Assembly (NCBI GenBank): GCA_030035585.1
Contig: CM057474.1
Span: 4,582,501 to 4,646,500 of the forward strand
DNA length: 64,000 nt
Reading direction: 5' to 3'
Source: Dugong dugon
Lineage: Eukaryota > Chordata > Mammalia > Sirenia > Dugongidae
Position 1 is the first letter of the stretch. Each line of letters starts with the position of its first letter. A program made the position numbers and the translations under genes. Under the pieces are notes generated by a model. It was not told where the DNA came from. It saw only the letters and a list, made by a program, of their open reading frames with translations, and ran no database searches. Shown here in pieces: positions 11,232 through 21,639 of the stretch.

Positions 11232-11748
11232 TGTCTTAGTCATCTAGTGCTGCTGTAACAGAAATACCGCAAGTGGGTCCCTTTAACAAACAGAAGTTTA
11301 TTCTCTCACAGTCTAGTAGGTTAGAAGTCTGAATTCCGGGCATAAGCTCCAGGGGAAGGCTTTTTCTGTTGGCTCTGGAGAAAAGTCCTTGTCATCAGTC
11401 TTCCCCTGGACCAGGACCTTCTCCACGCAGGAACCCTGAGTCCAAAGGTTGTGTTCTGCTCCCGGCTCTGCCTTCTTGGTGGTATGAGGTCCCCCTGTCT
11501 CTCTGTTCGTTTCTCTTTTATATCTCAAAAGAGATTGGCTCAAGACACAATCCAGTCTTGTAGATTGAGTCCTGCCTCATTAACATAACTACTGCCTGTC
11601 CCACCTCGTTAACATCATAGAGGTAGGATTTACAGCATAGAGGAAAATCACATCAGATGACAAAATGGTGGACAATCACACAATACTGGGAATCATGGCC
11701 CAGCCATGTTGACAGATATTTTGCAGGGACACAGTTCAATTCATGACA
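11232..11748 (-). repeat. 5' LTR of the MaLR element
   Basis: Starts TGTCTTAGTCATCTAGTGC and ends CATGACA on the + strand. On the sense strand a GAGAATAAACTT-like polyadenylation motif lies near the end. Confidence 0.88.
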
Positions 11749-11905
11749 GTAGATAGGTAGGTAATAGCCCAGTTTTACGGATGAGAAAACAGAGGCTTAG
11801 GATGAGAAAACAGAGGCTTATGCTGATGAAGAAACTTGCCCAAAGTGGTACAGCCAAAGAGCTGTGGAATTGAAATTGCTGTCTCATGCCGCCTGACTCC
11901 AAAAC
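11749..11905 (-). repeat. MIR/L2-type fragment, right half, with a 21-bp duplication
   Basis: Continues the repeat broken at 9671. The unit ggatgagaaaacagaggctt(a) is perfectly duplicated at 11779-11799 and 11800-11820, a recent slippage-type event. Confidence 0.75.
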
Positions 11906-12015
11906 ATACTCCTTCCATTATACCATCTAGTAGTAACTCAGCCTTTTTATCATGCAGATACGTGATTTACAATCAGACGCATTTGTACAAATTCCTCCCC
12001 ACTGCTGGAGAAAAA

Positions 12016-12203
12016 AGGAGCCCTGGTGGTGGTGGTTAAAGTGTTTGGCTGCTAACCGATTCAGACTCACCAGGAGAAAAGACTTAGCGACCTGCTCCCC
12101 TAAGGATTCCAAAAACTCGCCGCCGTCGAGTTGATTCCGATAGCAGTTCTGTTCAGTTCTGTAAGGTTGCTATGAGTCAGAATCGACTCAGCGGCACAGA
12201 ACG
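12016..12203 (+). repeat. AfroSINE (type A), forward, rearranged centre, with TSD
   Basis: Starts ggagccctggtggtggtggt and ends agaatcgactcagcggcaca. Flanks ctggagaaaaa occur on both sides (about 12005 and 12205). The middle carries an out-of-place gccgccgtcgagttgattcc segment resembling its own tail. Confidence 0.82.
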
Positions 12204-12497
12204 ACTGGAGAAAAACATCACTGGGCGTGCTTTATTTGAATAGGCTAGTCACATCTTTTTTTATGACTGAGAACTTAAATTTTTTTTTTGTCTATTCAGT
12301 ATGTGCAGGTTTCCAGTGTCACAACCCATTACAGAGGTATTGTTTTGTACCACTTATAGTACCAGTACACCCTATGTGGCACTAGCTTCTAAGATGGTTT
12401 CCTGTGATCCTAGTATTCACACCCTTGTATAGCTGTCTCTTGCATGATACAAGGTTGGTCTGTGTGACCAGAGTATGGCAGAAATGGTATGTCATGT

Positions 12498-12962
12498 TGT
12501 CTTAGTCATCTAGTGCTGCTCTAACAGAAATACCACAAGTGGATGGCTTTAACAAAGAGAAGTTTATTTTCTCACAGTCCAGTAGGCTACAAGTCCAAAT
12601 TCAGGGTGCCGGCTCCAGGAGAAGGCTTTCTCTCTGTCAGCTCTGGAGGAAGGTCCTTGTGATGCATCAGTCTTCCCTTGGTCTGGGAGCATCTCATCGC
12701 AGGAACCTCAGGTCCAAAGGACACGCTCTGCTCCCGGCACTGCTTTCTTGGTGGTATGAGGTTCCCATGTGTCTCTGCTCTCCTCTCTTTTATATCTCAA
12801 AAGAGATTGGCTTAAAACACTACCTAATCTTGTAAACCTCATCAATATAATTGCCGCTAATCCATCTTATTACATGGTGGTGATAGAGTTCACAACACAT
12901 AGGGAAATCACATCAGATGATAAAATGGTAGACAATCATACAATACCAGGAATCATGACCTA
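12498..12962 (-). repeat. MaLR LTR, reverse, truncated at its 5' end
   Basis: Begins TGTCTTAGTCATCTAGTGC and matches the 9.7-11.7 kb LTRs to about aggaatcatgacc, then stops short of the ~45 bp that ends the other copies. A related solo or partial LTR. Confidence 0.88.
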
Positions 12963-14014
12963 GTTTGAGGTAATTTGTTACACAGCTTTAGATAACTAGT
13001 ATGCTCTTGCAGTTTTTATTGTGAAGTTGTGGGTTATAGTCCTTCATTCCCAACATTCTGGAGTCCCTCAGCAGTCACACACACATACACACACATGCTT
13101 AAGTTAGTTGCCTAATTTACTCTTTTATCAAGCTTATTTGTTATCTCAATCATTTCGCCCCCCTCCCCCCACCTCCAAGTATGTTGTTGACAGGGTCCTT
13201 GCTGTCAAGACATTTAATAGACCAGTCTATCACTGTAACACTTAGTACAGTACTCTGAGTGCAGCACTGACTTGATCGGCACTTAGCTGGTTAGGTGGCT
13301 GAAAGGAGCTGACTCATTAATTTCTCAGAAGCCATATGATGAACCGTCTTTTACATAGCAGCCAAGAATGAACCCTGTTTCAGCTAGTGTATCTCAATGA
13401 GGCCGACTCTATAGTGTCTTTCGCAAAAACCCTATGATGTCCAGTTCTGGGGTGGGAGTCGGGTTCTTTCGCTTTTTAGAGGGAAGTGCTGAAGGCATCC
13501 TATTGGCTTTCTGCTTCTGTCCATTTGCTTGTTCGTGAGCAGCAGAGTAAAATCTGTAAAAGGAAGTCAGCTTGAGTAGCGTTTCTGTTTTTGTTTAAAA
13601 GTAAGAAAACGTGGCAGAGAAAAATCCTAGGGCTTGGCTTGGCTCGTTTAAATCAGCAGTCTTCCCACTTCAGACAAGTATTACCATGGTCTCTCTTGTC
13701 TCTCAGAGCTCGGTTCTGTTCTATGTCATTATGTCCGTCTGCAGTTGGTACCCTTTGATTTCCAGTTCTCAAAATTCAAAGGCCAGATTTCTCCAGAGGA
13801 TTGTCTTTCTAAAACCTTTTATGGAGAATCTAAATTTAGAATTGCTGTCTGTTTTGATCAACTTGCAAGGTAAATGTTTAGAACTTAGTCCTGAGAGGAG
13901 ATGCTGGGGCGACGCCTGCGTTTTTGGAAACCCATGAAGGGGCACTCTGCCGAGGGCCACCATTATTAATTGTACCACTGGGCAGTGATGGGTTTGCCAT
14001 CTTGCTGGGTTGTT
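12963..14014. other. Intronic sequence, nothing recognised
   Basis: Apart from a short CA-rich run near 13077-13096 and a C-run near 13158, nothing is identified. The 108-codon ORF at 13611-13937 has no near-canonical splice context or homology that I recognise. Confidence 0.45.
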
Positions 14015-14448
14015 TTTCACTGAATTTTTTTTTTTTTTTTGAAATCTTCTGTTAGTTCCAGTAGTTTTCTTTTTTAGTCATTATTTGTTTTTTATTGTAC
14101 TTTAGATGAAGGTTTACAGAACAAACTAGTTTCTTGTTAAACAGTTTGTACACATATTGTTTTATGACAATGGTTAACAACCCCATGACATGTCAACACT
14201 GTCCCTTCTCAACCTTGTGTTCCATTTTACCAGCTTTCCTGTCCCCTCCTGCCTTCTAGTCCTTGCCCCTGGGCTGCTGTGCCCCTTTAGGCTCGTTTTA
14301 TGGGCCTGTCTAATCTTTGGCTGAAGGGTGAACCTCAGGAGTGACTTCAGTACTGAGCTAAAAGAGTGTCCTGGGGCCATACTCCCGGGGTTTCCCCAGT
14401 CTCTGTCAGGCCAGTAAGTCTGGGTTTTTTTTGTTTCACTGAATTTTT
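14015..14448 (-). mobile_element. 5'-truncated L1 3' end with apparent 3' transduction
   Basis: A 15-bp TSD, TTTCACTGAATTTTT, is at 14015-14029 and 14434-14448. Between them, on the minus strand, comes L1 3' UTR down to about 14088 and its own short A-run. Then 47 bp of non-L1 sequence (14041-14087) follows, and finally a longer poly(A), seen as Ts to 14040. This order is the signature of a transcript that read through the L1 polyadenylation site. Confidence 0.8.
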
Positions 14449-16974
14449 GCCTAGAAAAAAAAAGATTAAGGATCAAGTATAGGCCTTGAACTTGGTGTCC
14501 TCCTTTTTTTTTTTTTGCAAATGTTTCTGTTTAGTTTTAGAAATATGTCAACTACCAGCCAGTTTTGTAAAACTGCCTTCATCTAAGGTAGTGGATTCTT
14601 TGATGAAGATAATACTTTTCCATAAATTTGCAACACTTTTAGCTTGGAAGCAGGTACTCAAAACACTCCTTTTTTTAATTTTTTTTAATACATGGGAATA
14701 ATTTACTTGGAGCTGCTCAGGTGATTGTCCAGCTGGCATCAATCATGGAGCTTGATAAGAAAACCATCATTTCCTTTATTGTAGTATCAGACCTTCCGTG
14801 GAAACTGCATACCAACATGCCTTCTGTGGTGGCCCTTCAGTCTCCAAACACTTGAATGCCTACTGCGTGTTTGAATGGCATTGCGTCTGATGCTTTATGA
14901 CGCCTTCACATTAATCCATACAGATGCGTTTCAGTGCCCTGAGTGTTTTCCTCCAGGCAGAGCAACCCAGTAGGTGAAATATATTTTTGACCTGCTGGCA
15001 TACTCTCTTGTTCCCCAGTGTCTGTCTGCTTGCTAACAATTGTCCTCCTTACCATATAGCATCCTAACCAGGCCTGTCTGCTACTAGATGCTTCCTGTTC
15101 TTGATAAGAAACATTTTCAGAACAAAGCTGGACACTAAGGCCTGACAGTAGGAACAAGCATTTAAGAATGAGTATTCCTCAGTCATGGTTGGTGTGCATC
15201 CACCTGCCCCTTATTGTCCCCTTTTGAAGTTCTCATTTTGGTTTGTCTGGTAGTCATTTACTTTAAAGTATGAATGACTATCTCAACTCTTCTATATGAT
15301 CATTTTAAAGGAAAAACTTAAGAAATCTGTCTGAAGGTCTAGTTGGCAAAATGTATTACTCAGCTTAAGCTGAATTTTACTGTATTGATAAACCTCAGAA
15401 TCTCAGTGGCTGTCAGCAAAAATCATTATGTCTCTTGCATGTCACATTTGTATCACTTTTATTTGGCTAAAGTTTAGTCATATGGCCACATCTAACTGTA
15501 AGGGAGGCTGAGAAATATAGCCTAGCTATGTGCAGAGGAACAAACTGGTTCAGTGATTAGCTAGCTGTCTTAGCTACATTAGGTAAGATGATTAAGTCAT
15601 ACACCTAGTTTGTTATCTTGATCTTTCAGGGACACCATGAGAGCAATTACATGGTTTTGTAGTTCTGGATATTTTTCAGAAAATCATTTCTCTATCTCAT
15701 CCTTTCTTCCCACCCAAACTGGAATTATCCTTTCAACACCAAGAGCACTTCCTGGAATAAATAAAATTATATGCTGTTTTGATAAAGACCTGCTTGATGA
15801 TGATGTTTTAGAAAACTCTCTCAGAAAAGTCAACAGGGAGCCTTAACAATAATAAATACAGTTCTTATTATACTCAGCTATTTCAGAAATGTAAGGTCTT
15901 TGGTCTTGGCCCAAGAGACAGAAAGGCAACCCCTGAAGCCTTCCAGCTGTTGATGTGGTTTCACTGTCTTGAGCTTACTTGTAGTGTTGGTATTCCACTG
16001 TGGTCTTCAAAGAGAAAAGTATGTGAAATTTGGAATTAGAAGTGGTATTTCTTAACCAGAGTAGAAGATTCAGATAGAGATGCTGTAGATTTTAGAATGA
16101 GACTCTCTTTCTTAATAAAAGTTAGGGGGCGGGGGGAAGCAACATTTGTGCTGTGTATTTTGTTACTGGTTGACCTAACTGTGGACACCTCATTAGCTTG
16201 TTAGAGTTTAAAAGCAAGCTCAGCTGCCGATAACTATGACTTGGTGGTAGAGTATTCTGTGTATGTGTGGTATGCCTCAGCTGGCTGATGGTTGAAGTTC
16301 TTGGTCAGATATTGATTTTAAATGTCTACTGCTCCCAGGAAGCTCTTGTTCTCATAAGGAAAAGGGTTTCATTTGAGCCTCTAGCTGCTGAAAATAGCTG
16401 TGTAAGTATTAAGGAAGTTTCTCCAAATGAAAATTTGGCCTACCAGTTCATTTATTTCTTTTAGGGTTCTGACAGTCCGCTGCGTTTGTGCACCCCCACA
16501 GAGCTCTCTTTAAACTCAGCAAATTGGAAACATTTAGCTTGGATGAAACTTCTTCATCTTCCAGTAGAATCTTGCCATAGAGACTGCTGTGCTCTCAAAT
16601 ACGTTGTTAATACTGTTAGACACAGTGGCCTGCTTTCTGCTCTTATTAGTGAGCCATTATTCCAGACTCAGTGTATTATTATTATTATTCCAGAGTCTGG
16701 GTAATTATCCTGTTGAGAAGATGAGGCGGGCGTGTTCCTTGTTGTGATGTAGCCACTTTGTCTCCTGGCTGCACGTGTTTGCTTTGTGAACTGTTAGGAC
16801 GGCAGGAAGAAAAAAAAAGACGACAAAGCAAAACAAGACCATTTGGCTGCAAAGGCTGTGAATCCCTTATTTCCAAAAACAGAGATTCAGAAAGTGCTAA
16901 AGCAGTGTAAAATGACAAGTATTTAGAATTTGCTTGAGCTTTTACCATACAGCAAACTTAGCAACTAGCAACCA
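14449..16974. other. Intronic sequence, mostly unassigned
   Basis: No SINE or L1 block of the kinds above is seen in this 2.5 kb. An ATT run lies at about 16675-16690. Short ORFs (for example 15637-15846) have no recognisable homology. Confidence 0.45.
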
Positions 16975-17135
16975 TCATCCACAGTCAGACCTGCCGCCTC
17001 GGTGATCACCTGGAGCAGGTCAGAAATGCTGAGTGCCAGGCCTCACCCGCGACTATTCCATCAGAACCTCTAGTTCCACAAGGCCCCCAGGTGCTTCCTA
17101 TGCATATTAAAGTTTGAGAATCACTGCTTTGAGAG
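16975..17135. repeat. MER5A-like hAT relic
   Basis: Contains gatcacctggagcaggtcag, aggcctcacccgcgactatt, ccccaggtgcttcctatgca and tttgagaatcactg, the usual order of the palindromic MER5A element. Confidence 0.7.
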
Positions 17136-17582
17136 CTTTTACCTGAGCTTGTAATCATGGACATCACCAATCAGTGTGAGGAGCAACCATAAAACTTTAA
17201 GTCAGTCTATTTATAGAACAGAACGTGTGTATGTAGTAATTAGTTACTTCTAGGTACAGGACCAGTATGGCGCTAGCTTCCCGTTATTTTCTAGCGTGCT
17301 AAGGAATCCTCTTTAGTCTGAAACAGTGGTGGCAGGTACGTGTCTTGAATAGAAGAGAATTGACCACACTGGCATAGTAAGACCTTTTGTACATTTTGTA
17401 ACCATTCCCCACTCCCTTAGGATAGAGAATACAGACGTTCTTGAGACTTCTCAGCAGGCTCTGACTTTCCTAGTTAAAGGGTCCGCCAGCAAACGTGCTT
17501 GGAGTTGAGTTGAGGGAGGAACTGGTGCCTTGTTCTAAGTGTGACTCCTGCTCTTTTATATTTCAGAAAACATGTTTTTCTT
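17136..17582. other. Intronic sequence, nothing recognised
   Basis: No recognised repeat, exon or RNA gene. Confidence 0.45.
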
Positions 17583-17912
17583 TTCTATGAGCCTGTCTAA
17601 TCTTTGGCTGAAGCGTGAACCTCGGGAGTGACTTCATTACTGAGCTAAAAGGGTGTCTGGGGGCCGTACTCTCGAGTTTCTCCAGTCTCCGTCAGACCAG
17701 TAAGTCTGGTCTTTTTTTGTGAGTTAGAGTTTTGTTCTACATTTTTCTCCAGCTCCATCCAGAACCCTCTATTGTGATCCCTGTCAGAGCAGTCAGTGGT
17801 GGTAGCTGGGCACCATCTGGTTGTGCTGGACTTAGTCTGGTGGAGGCCGTGGTAGTTGTGGTCCATTAGTCCTTTGGACTAATCTTTCCCTTGTGTCTTT
17901 GGTTTTCAAAAA
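17583..17912 (-). mobile_element. L1 3' UTR fragment, reverse
   Basis: Matches the L1 family at 3.0-6.6 kb from ctatgagcctgtctaatctt to ccttgtgtctttggttttc. It lacks the terminal attgtacttcagatgaaag part, so it is truncated at both ends or rearranged. Confidence 0.82.
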
Positions 17913-18149
17913 ACATTTCTTAAAGACAAAAAAAAAAAAAAGGTCCCTGGCTTGCCAATCTATTTAACATTAACTCACTTTCAGTAATTTGTGAGGGCAG
18001 AAAAGCATTCCACCTAGAATGTTAGGGGTTCCTGCTGGTTGAGAGTTTCTTTGTGGTCAGTGGTTCAAGTGAATGGATTTGTACTTTTTAGGAACTCATT
18101 TATCACTTAAAAAGTACTTGCATTCTGAAGAGAACAGGATACAAGGAAA

Positions 18150-18900
18150 AGATCAGTCCAAAGGACTAATTGTCCACAGCTACCAAGGCCTCCACCAGAG
18201 TGAGTCCAGTACAGCTAGATGGTGCTCGGCTACCACTGACTGCTCTGACCAGGATCACAACAGAGGGTTCTGGACAGAGCTGGAGAAAGATGTAGAGCAT
18301 GATTCTAACTCACAAAAAAAAGAGACCAGATTTATTGGCCTAAAGGAGACTGGAGAAACCTCGAGAGTATGGCCCCCAGACACCCTTTTAGCTCAGTGGT
18401 GAAGTTACCTCCGAGGTTCACTGTTCAGCCTGGGAGTGGACAACCCCGTAAAACCAAATGAGACTAACGAGGTACAGGAGTCCAGTGACAAGGGCCAGAG
18501 GGCAGAAGGGGACAAGGAAGCTGGTGATAGGGAACCCAAGGTTGAGTAAGGGTATTGTTGATGTGTTGTGCGATTGTTAACCATTGTCATAGGGCAACAT
18601 TGGTAGTAACTGTTAAATGAGAAACCATTTTGTTCTGTAAGCCTTCATCTTAAGTGAGAATAACAGCACAATTGGAAGAGCATAGTCAATGTCGCTGAAC
18701 TGTGCATGTAGAAATTTTTGAAACGGTGTATCTTTGGCTATGTGTATTTTCACCAAAAAAAAAAAAGGTTGAGAATTTAGAGGGTTAGTATGTTGTGGGG
18801 TTGTTAACCACTGTCATAAAACAACATGTATACTACTGTTTCATGAGAAACTATTTGTTCTGTAAGCCTTCACCTGAAGTACAATAAACTATAAAAAAGA
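18150..18900 (+). mobile_element. L1 3' end, forward, composite with two tails
   Basis: Runs gatcagtccaaaggactaat, through the standard 3' UTR, to ccttcatcttaagtgag. A ~95-bp segment follows (acagcacaattggaagagca to gtgtattttcacc) with an internal A-run at about 18755-18767. A second copy of the terminal module comes next (gttgttaaccactgtcataa to ttcacctgaagtacaataaa) and a final A-rich tail. The same composite occurs on the minus strand at 35.0 and 58.8 kb. Confidence 0.85.
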
Positions 18901-19140
18901 AAAAAAAAAAAAGAGTGATGCCTTAAAAAAAAAAAAGGTACTTGCATTCAGGTTTAAATAATTGGAATATGTCTACTAGTTTATACATTTATTCTGGAGA
19001 GGGGGCTTCAAACACAGTTTTTTCTTACCATACCGTGCTACAGTAGACGTTTTTTCCCCCTTAGGGTGGAAAATAAAGGGGGAAAGTAATGGCATTCCCA
19101 TAGGTAATATTTCTTAAATTTCTAATGGAAGTTTTCTAAA

Positions 19141-19300
19141 CTGGTGGTGCAGTGGTTAAGAGCTCGGCTGCTAACCAAAAGGTCAGCAGTTCAAAGGCAC
19201 CAGCCGCTCCTTGGAAACCCAGTGGGGCAGTTCTGCTCTGCCCTATAGGGTCGCTGTGAGTCGGAATTGACTTGACAGCAGTGGGTTTGTTTTTTTTTAA
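19141..19300 (+). repeat. AfroSINE (type A), forward
   Basis: Reads ctggtggtgcagtggttaag to cttgacagcagtgggtttg followed by a T-run. Short variant; the first few bases are missing. Confidence 0.9.
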
Positions 19301-19850
19301 TCATATATTTTTAGGAGAAAGCCAAAATTCTTCAGTTCTGTTTTATGCAGTTAAGGAATTGAACCCCACTTTCCAAAGCTTTCCCTCCCGTTAAGCATGG
19401 GACCCTGTCCCTAAGTGGGGGTCTCGGTCCCTGAACCCTCTCCTTATGCAACTGTTCTCCCCTGGCTGATCCCTGCGGGCCCCATTTCCAGCGCTGCCTG
19501 CTTCGCCTCGTCTATCACACACACTAAAATAATAAAAACAAAATAAAATAAACTTTTCACTTGCTGCTACCCTTATTTCCCCACCTGGCCTCCACTGCTC
19601 TTGATTTGTCTTCCAACATTACTCTTAGTAAACCTTTTTTGCAAGATCACCAGGAAGCCCAAATCCCGGGAATTTTTAAAAATCTCTGCAGCATTTGGTA
19701 TTGTCTATTTTCTTACTTCTCTTTATTCTTGGTCACTCTAGGTTTTCTCTTCCTCCATGTGTTTTGCTTCTTGAGAGCACTGGAGCCAGAGTGCCCAAGT
19801 CCGAACCCCAGTTTACCATGCATGTTTATGTAGACAAACTGAAAAGGGGG
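19301..19850. other. Intronic sequence, unassigned, AATAAA-rich patch
   Basis: A GC-rich patch at about 19370-19510 ends in an A-rich run with repeated AATAAAA motifs (19525-19553). This could be the 3' end of an unidentified retroelement, but no family is recognised. Confidence 0.4.
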
Positions 19851-20016
19851 GGTAATCACAGTGCTCACCTAACAGAGGCACCTTGGAAGAAAGGCTGGCA
19901 ATCTATTTCTGAAAAATCAGCCATTGAAAACCCAACAGAGCACAATTCTACTCTGACATACAGAGAGTCTCCATGAGTTGTTGGCTCGGTGGCAACCAGT
20001 TTACTGGTTTTAACAG
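19851..20016 (+). repeat. AfroSINE (type B), forward, diverged
   Basis: Contains aaaaatcagccattgaaaac, agcacaattctactctgaca and ggtggcaaccagtttactgg. The head is degraded. Confidence 0.78.
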
Positions 20017-20161
20017 AGGTTTTGAGGATTAAATGAGAAATTAGTGGTGCTTCTGTCTTTGTGATTTTAATTTTTATTTCATATTTAAAATTAAATTTTT
20101 TTCGTACTTGATTTATAGTACCCCCCTCCTTTTTTTTAAGTTGAAATTTGTTTATTGCGGC

Positions 20162-20362
20162 TAAAAACCTGTTGGCATCAAGTCGGTTCTGATGCACAGA
20201 GACCCTATAGGACAGAGTAGAACTGCCCCGTAAAGTTTCAAAGGCTGTAATCTTTATGGAAGCAGACTGCCACGTCTTTCTCCCATGGAGCGGCTGGTGG
20301 GTTTGAACCGCTGACCTTTCAGTTAGCAGGCGAGCACTTAACCATTGTGCAACCAGGGCTCC
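20162..20362 (-). repeat. AfroSINE (type A, long variant), reverse, with TSD
   Basis: Full-length long variant including the caaaggctgtaatctttatg block. The TSD is tttattgcggc (20151-20161) and tttattgtggc (20363-20373). Confidence 0.92.
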
Positions 20363-20637
20363 TTTATTGTGGCCCAGTGGGGGAGAAATGAAGTAGTGTG
20401 TCATTAACCCCTCAGTCTCCCTACTAGATCATCCCTACTGTGGAACAGGGTCATCCCGGATCTTCATCAGGGAAGACGTGACCAGCAAAGGGTGCAGTGA
20501 TGAGCCTCCTCTTTCCTGTGGAGAGTAAATTAGCTGCTTCTTCATTGGAAGGTGAAGAAAGTCCTTTCAGCTCTCAGAAGTGACCAGGAATCAGGTTGTG
20601 CCTGTATGTGTAAGCCAGAGATACCTACTTGTATGCC

Positions 20638-20970
20638 GGTTGTTATTGTTAGGTGCCGTCGAGTTGATTTCTACTTATAGCTCAGTGGTTAAAGCACTTG
20701 GCTGCTAACTGAAAGGCAGGTTGTATGAACCCACCAGCCACTCCTTGGGAGAAAGATGTGGCAGTCTCCTTTCATTAAGATTTACAGCCTTGGAAACCCT
20801 ATGGGGCAGCTCTACTCTGCCCTACAGGGTCACTATGAGTCGGAATGCACTCGACGGCAGTGGGTTTGGCTTAATCTTTACAGGAGCAGATAACCAGGTC
20901 TTTTCTCTTTCAGAGCTACTGCATGCGTTCGAACTGCCAGCCTTTTGGTTACAGCTCCGTCCTATTACAT
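20638..20970. repeat. AfroSINE inserted in a second AfroSINE
   Basis: A reverse tail piece (20638-20683, gttgttattgttaggtgccg) and a reverse body/head piece (20874-20970, aatctttacaggagcagata to the ccttttggtta head) are separated by a forward type A long copy (about 20684-20873, ending cactcgacggcagtgggttt). The layering implies the forward copy is younger. Confidence 0.75.
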
Positions 20971-20989
20971 CACTTTCTCCCCTTACTAC

Positions 20990-21590
20990 TGTGAGACGGG
21001 GTTAAGACAGAGGCCCCCAGGCTGCAGAAAATCCCACTGCGTCAAGCAGCTTGCTTGGCACGCTCCATAGCTTTACGTTAACATCCTAGTTCCCTTGCTT
21101 GACACGCCCCATAGCTTCACATTAATATCCTGGTCCCCCCTCCTTAACTGCTACCCAAAACTAGAGGAAATTGGTGGAAACCAGTTTAGGCACCATGCTG
21201 ATATTCAGGATAACCTTTTAGCTCGTTAAATACCTCGTACACAGTAACTTCCCAGCCTCTGGGTGGAGTTTAACCGCCATTTTCTGAACACACGATGCAT
21301 GAAGTTATATGTAAACCCCGTTGTGCCTGCGTAGTATGATTAAGAATGTTGCTGATGCAACTTGTATAAATTTCCTACTTGTAAACCCCGTGAAGGTAAC
21401 CTTCTCCCTCACCCTCACTGAGCAGTCTTGACAGCAGCAGCCCTGACTGTTCCTTTCCTTGCGCAGCGAAATGCCTTTCTCCTCTCACACCTCAGTCTCT
21501 CATTTATTGGCTGAGATGAGTTTCGCAGAGCAGAAGCTGGGCTTTCCACCAGGCAACAGGGTCTGCTCTTTTCTGCCACCTCTTCCTCAA
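20990..21590 (+). mobile_element. Endogenous retrovirus LTR-like element, forward
   Basis: Starts TGTGAGACGGGG. It has two imperfect 44-bp repeats at 21051 and 21095 (ttgcttggcacgctccatag versus ttgcttgacacgccccatag), as in LTR enhancers, then a TATAAA at about 21366 followed by a C-rich R/U5-like region. The right end is not certain and no internal retroviral sequence adjoins it, so a solo LTR is most likely. Class not determined. Confidence 0.55.
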
Positions 21591-21639
21591 GGCTGCTTAA
21601 TAAGATGCAGAGGAATTCTTCTCAGTCATTTAAAAAATT

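Larger units (their letters stand above)
9672..11748 (-). mobile_element. ERVL-MaLR element, complete LTR-internal-LTR, minus strand
   Basis: Two LTRs of 519 and 517 bp (9672-10190 and 11232-11748) in the same orientation flank 1041 bp of internal sequence. Both begin on the + strand with TGTCT(T)AGTCATCTAGTGC; the right copy ends TTCATGACA. Next to the 5' LTR (right side) the internal strand starts TTTGGTACCAATAGAGTGGG, which resembles the tRNA-Leu primer-binding site of ERVL relatives. The 4-bp sequence GTAG flanks both ends, a possible short TSD. No intact gag or pol frame is present, as is normal for MaLRs. Confidence 0.85.

Noticed and set aside
19865-20404. 179-codon ORF on the minus strand
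   Set aside because: It runs through a SINE and its flanks; the residues come from SINE sequence and low-complexity Lys-rich DNA.
20990-21590. Functional retroviral genes next to the LTR-like blocks
   Set aside because: No gag, pol or env frame adjoins either ERV LTR; only noncoding LTR-like sequence is present.
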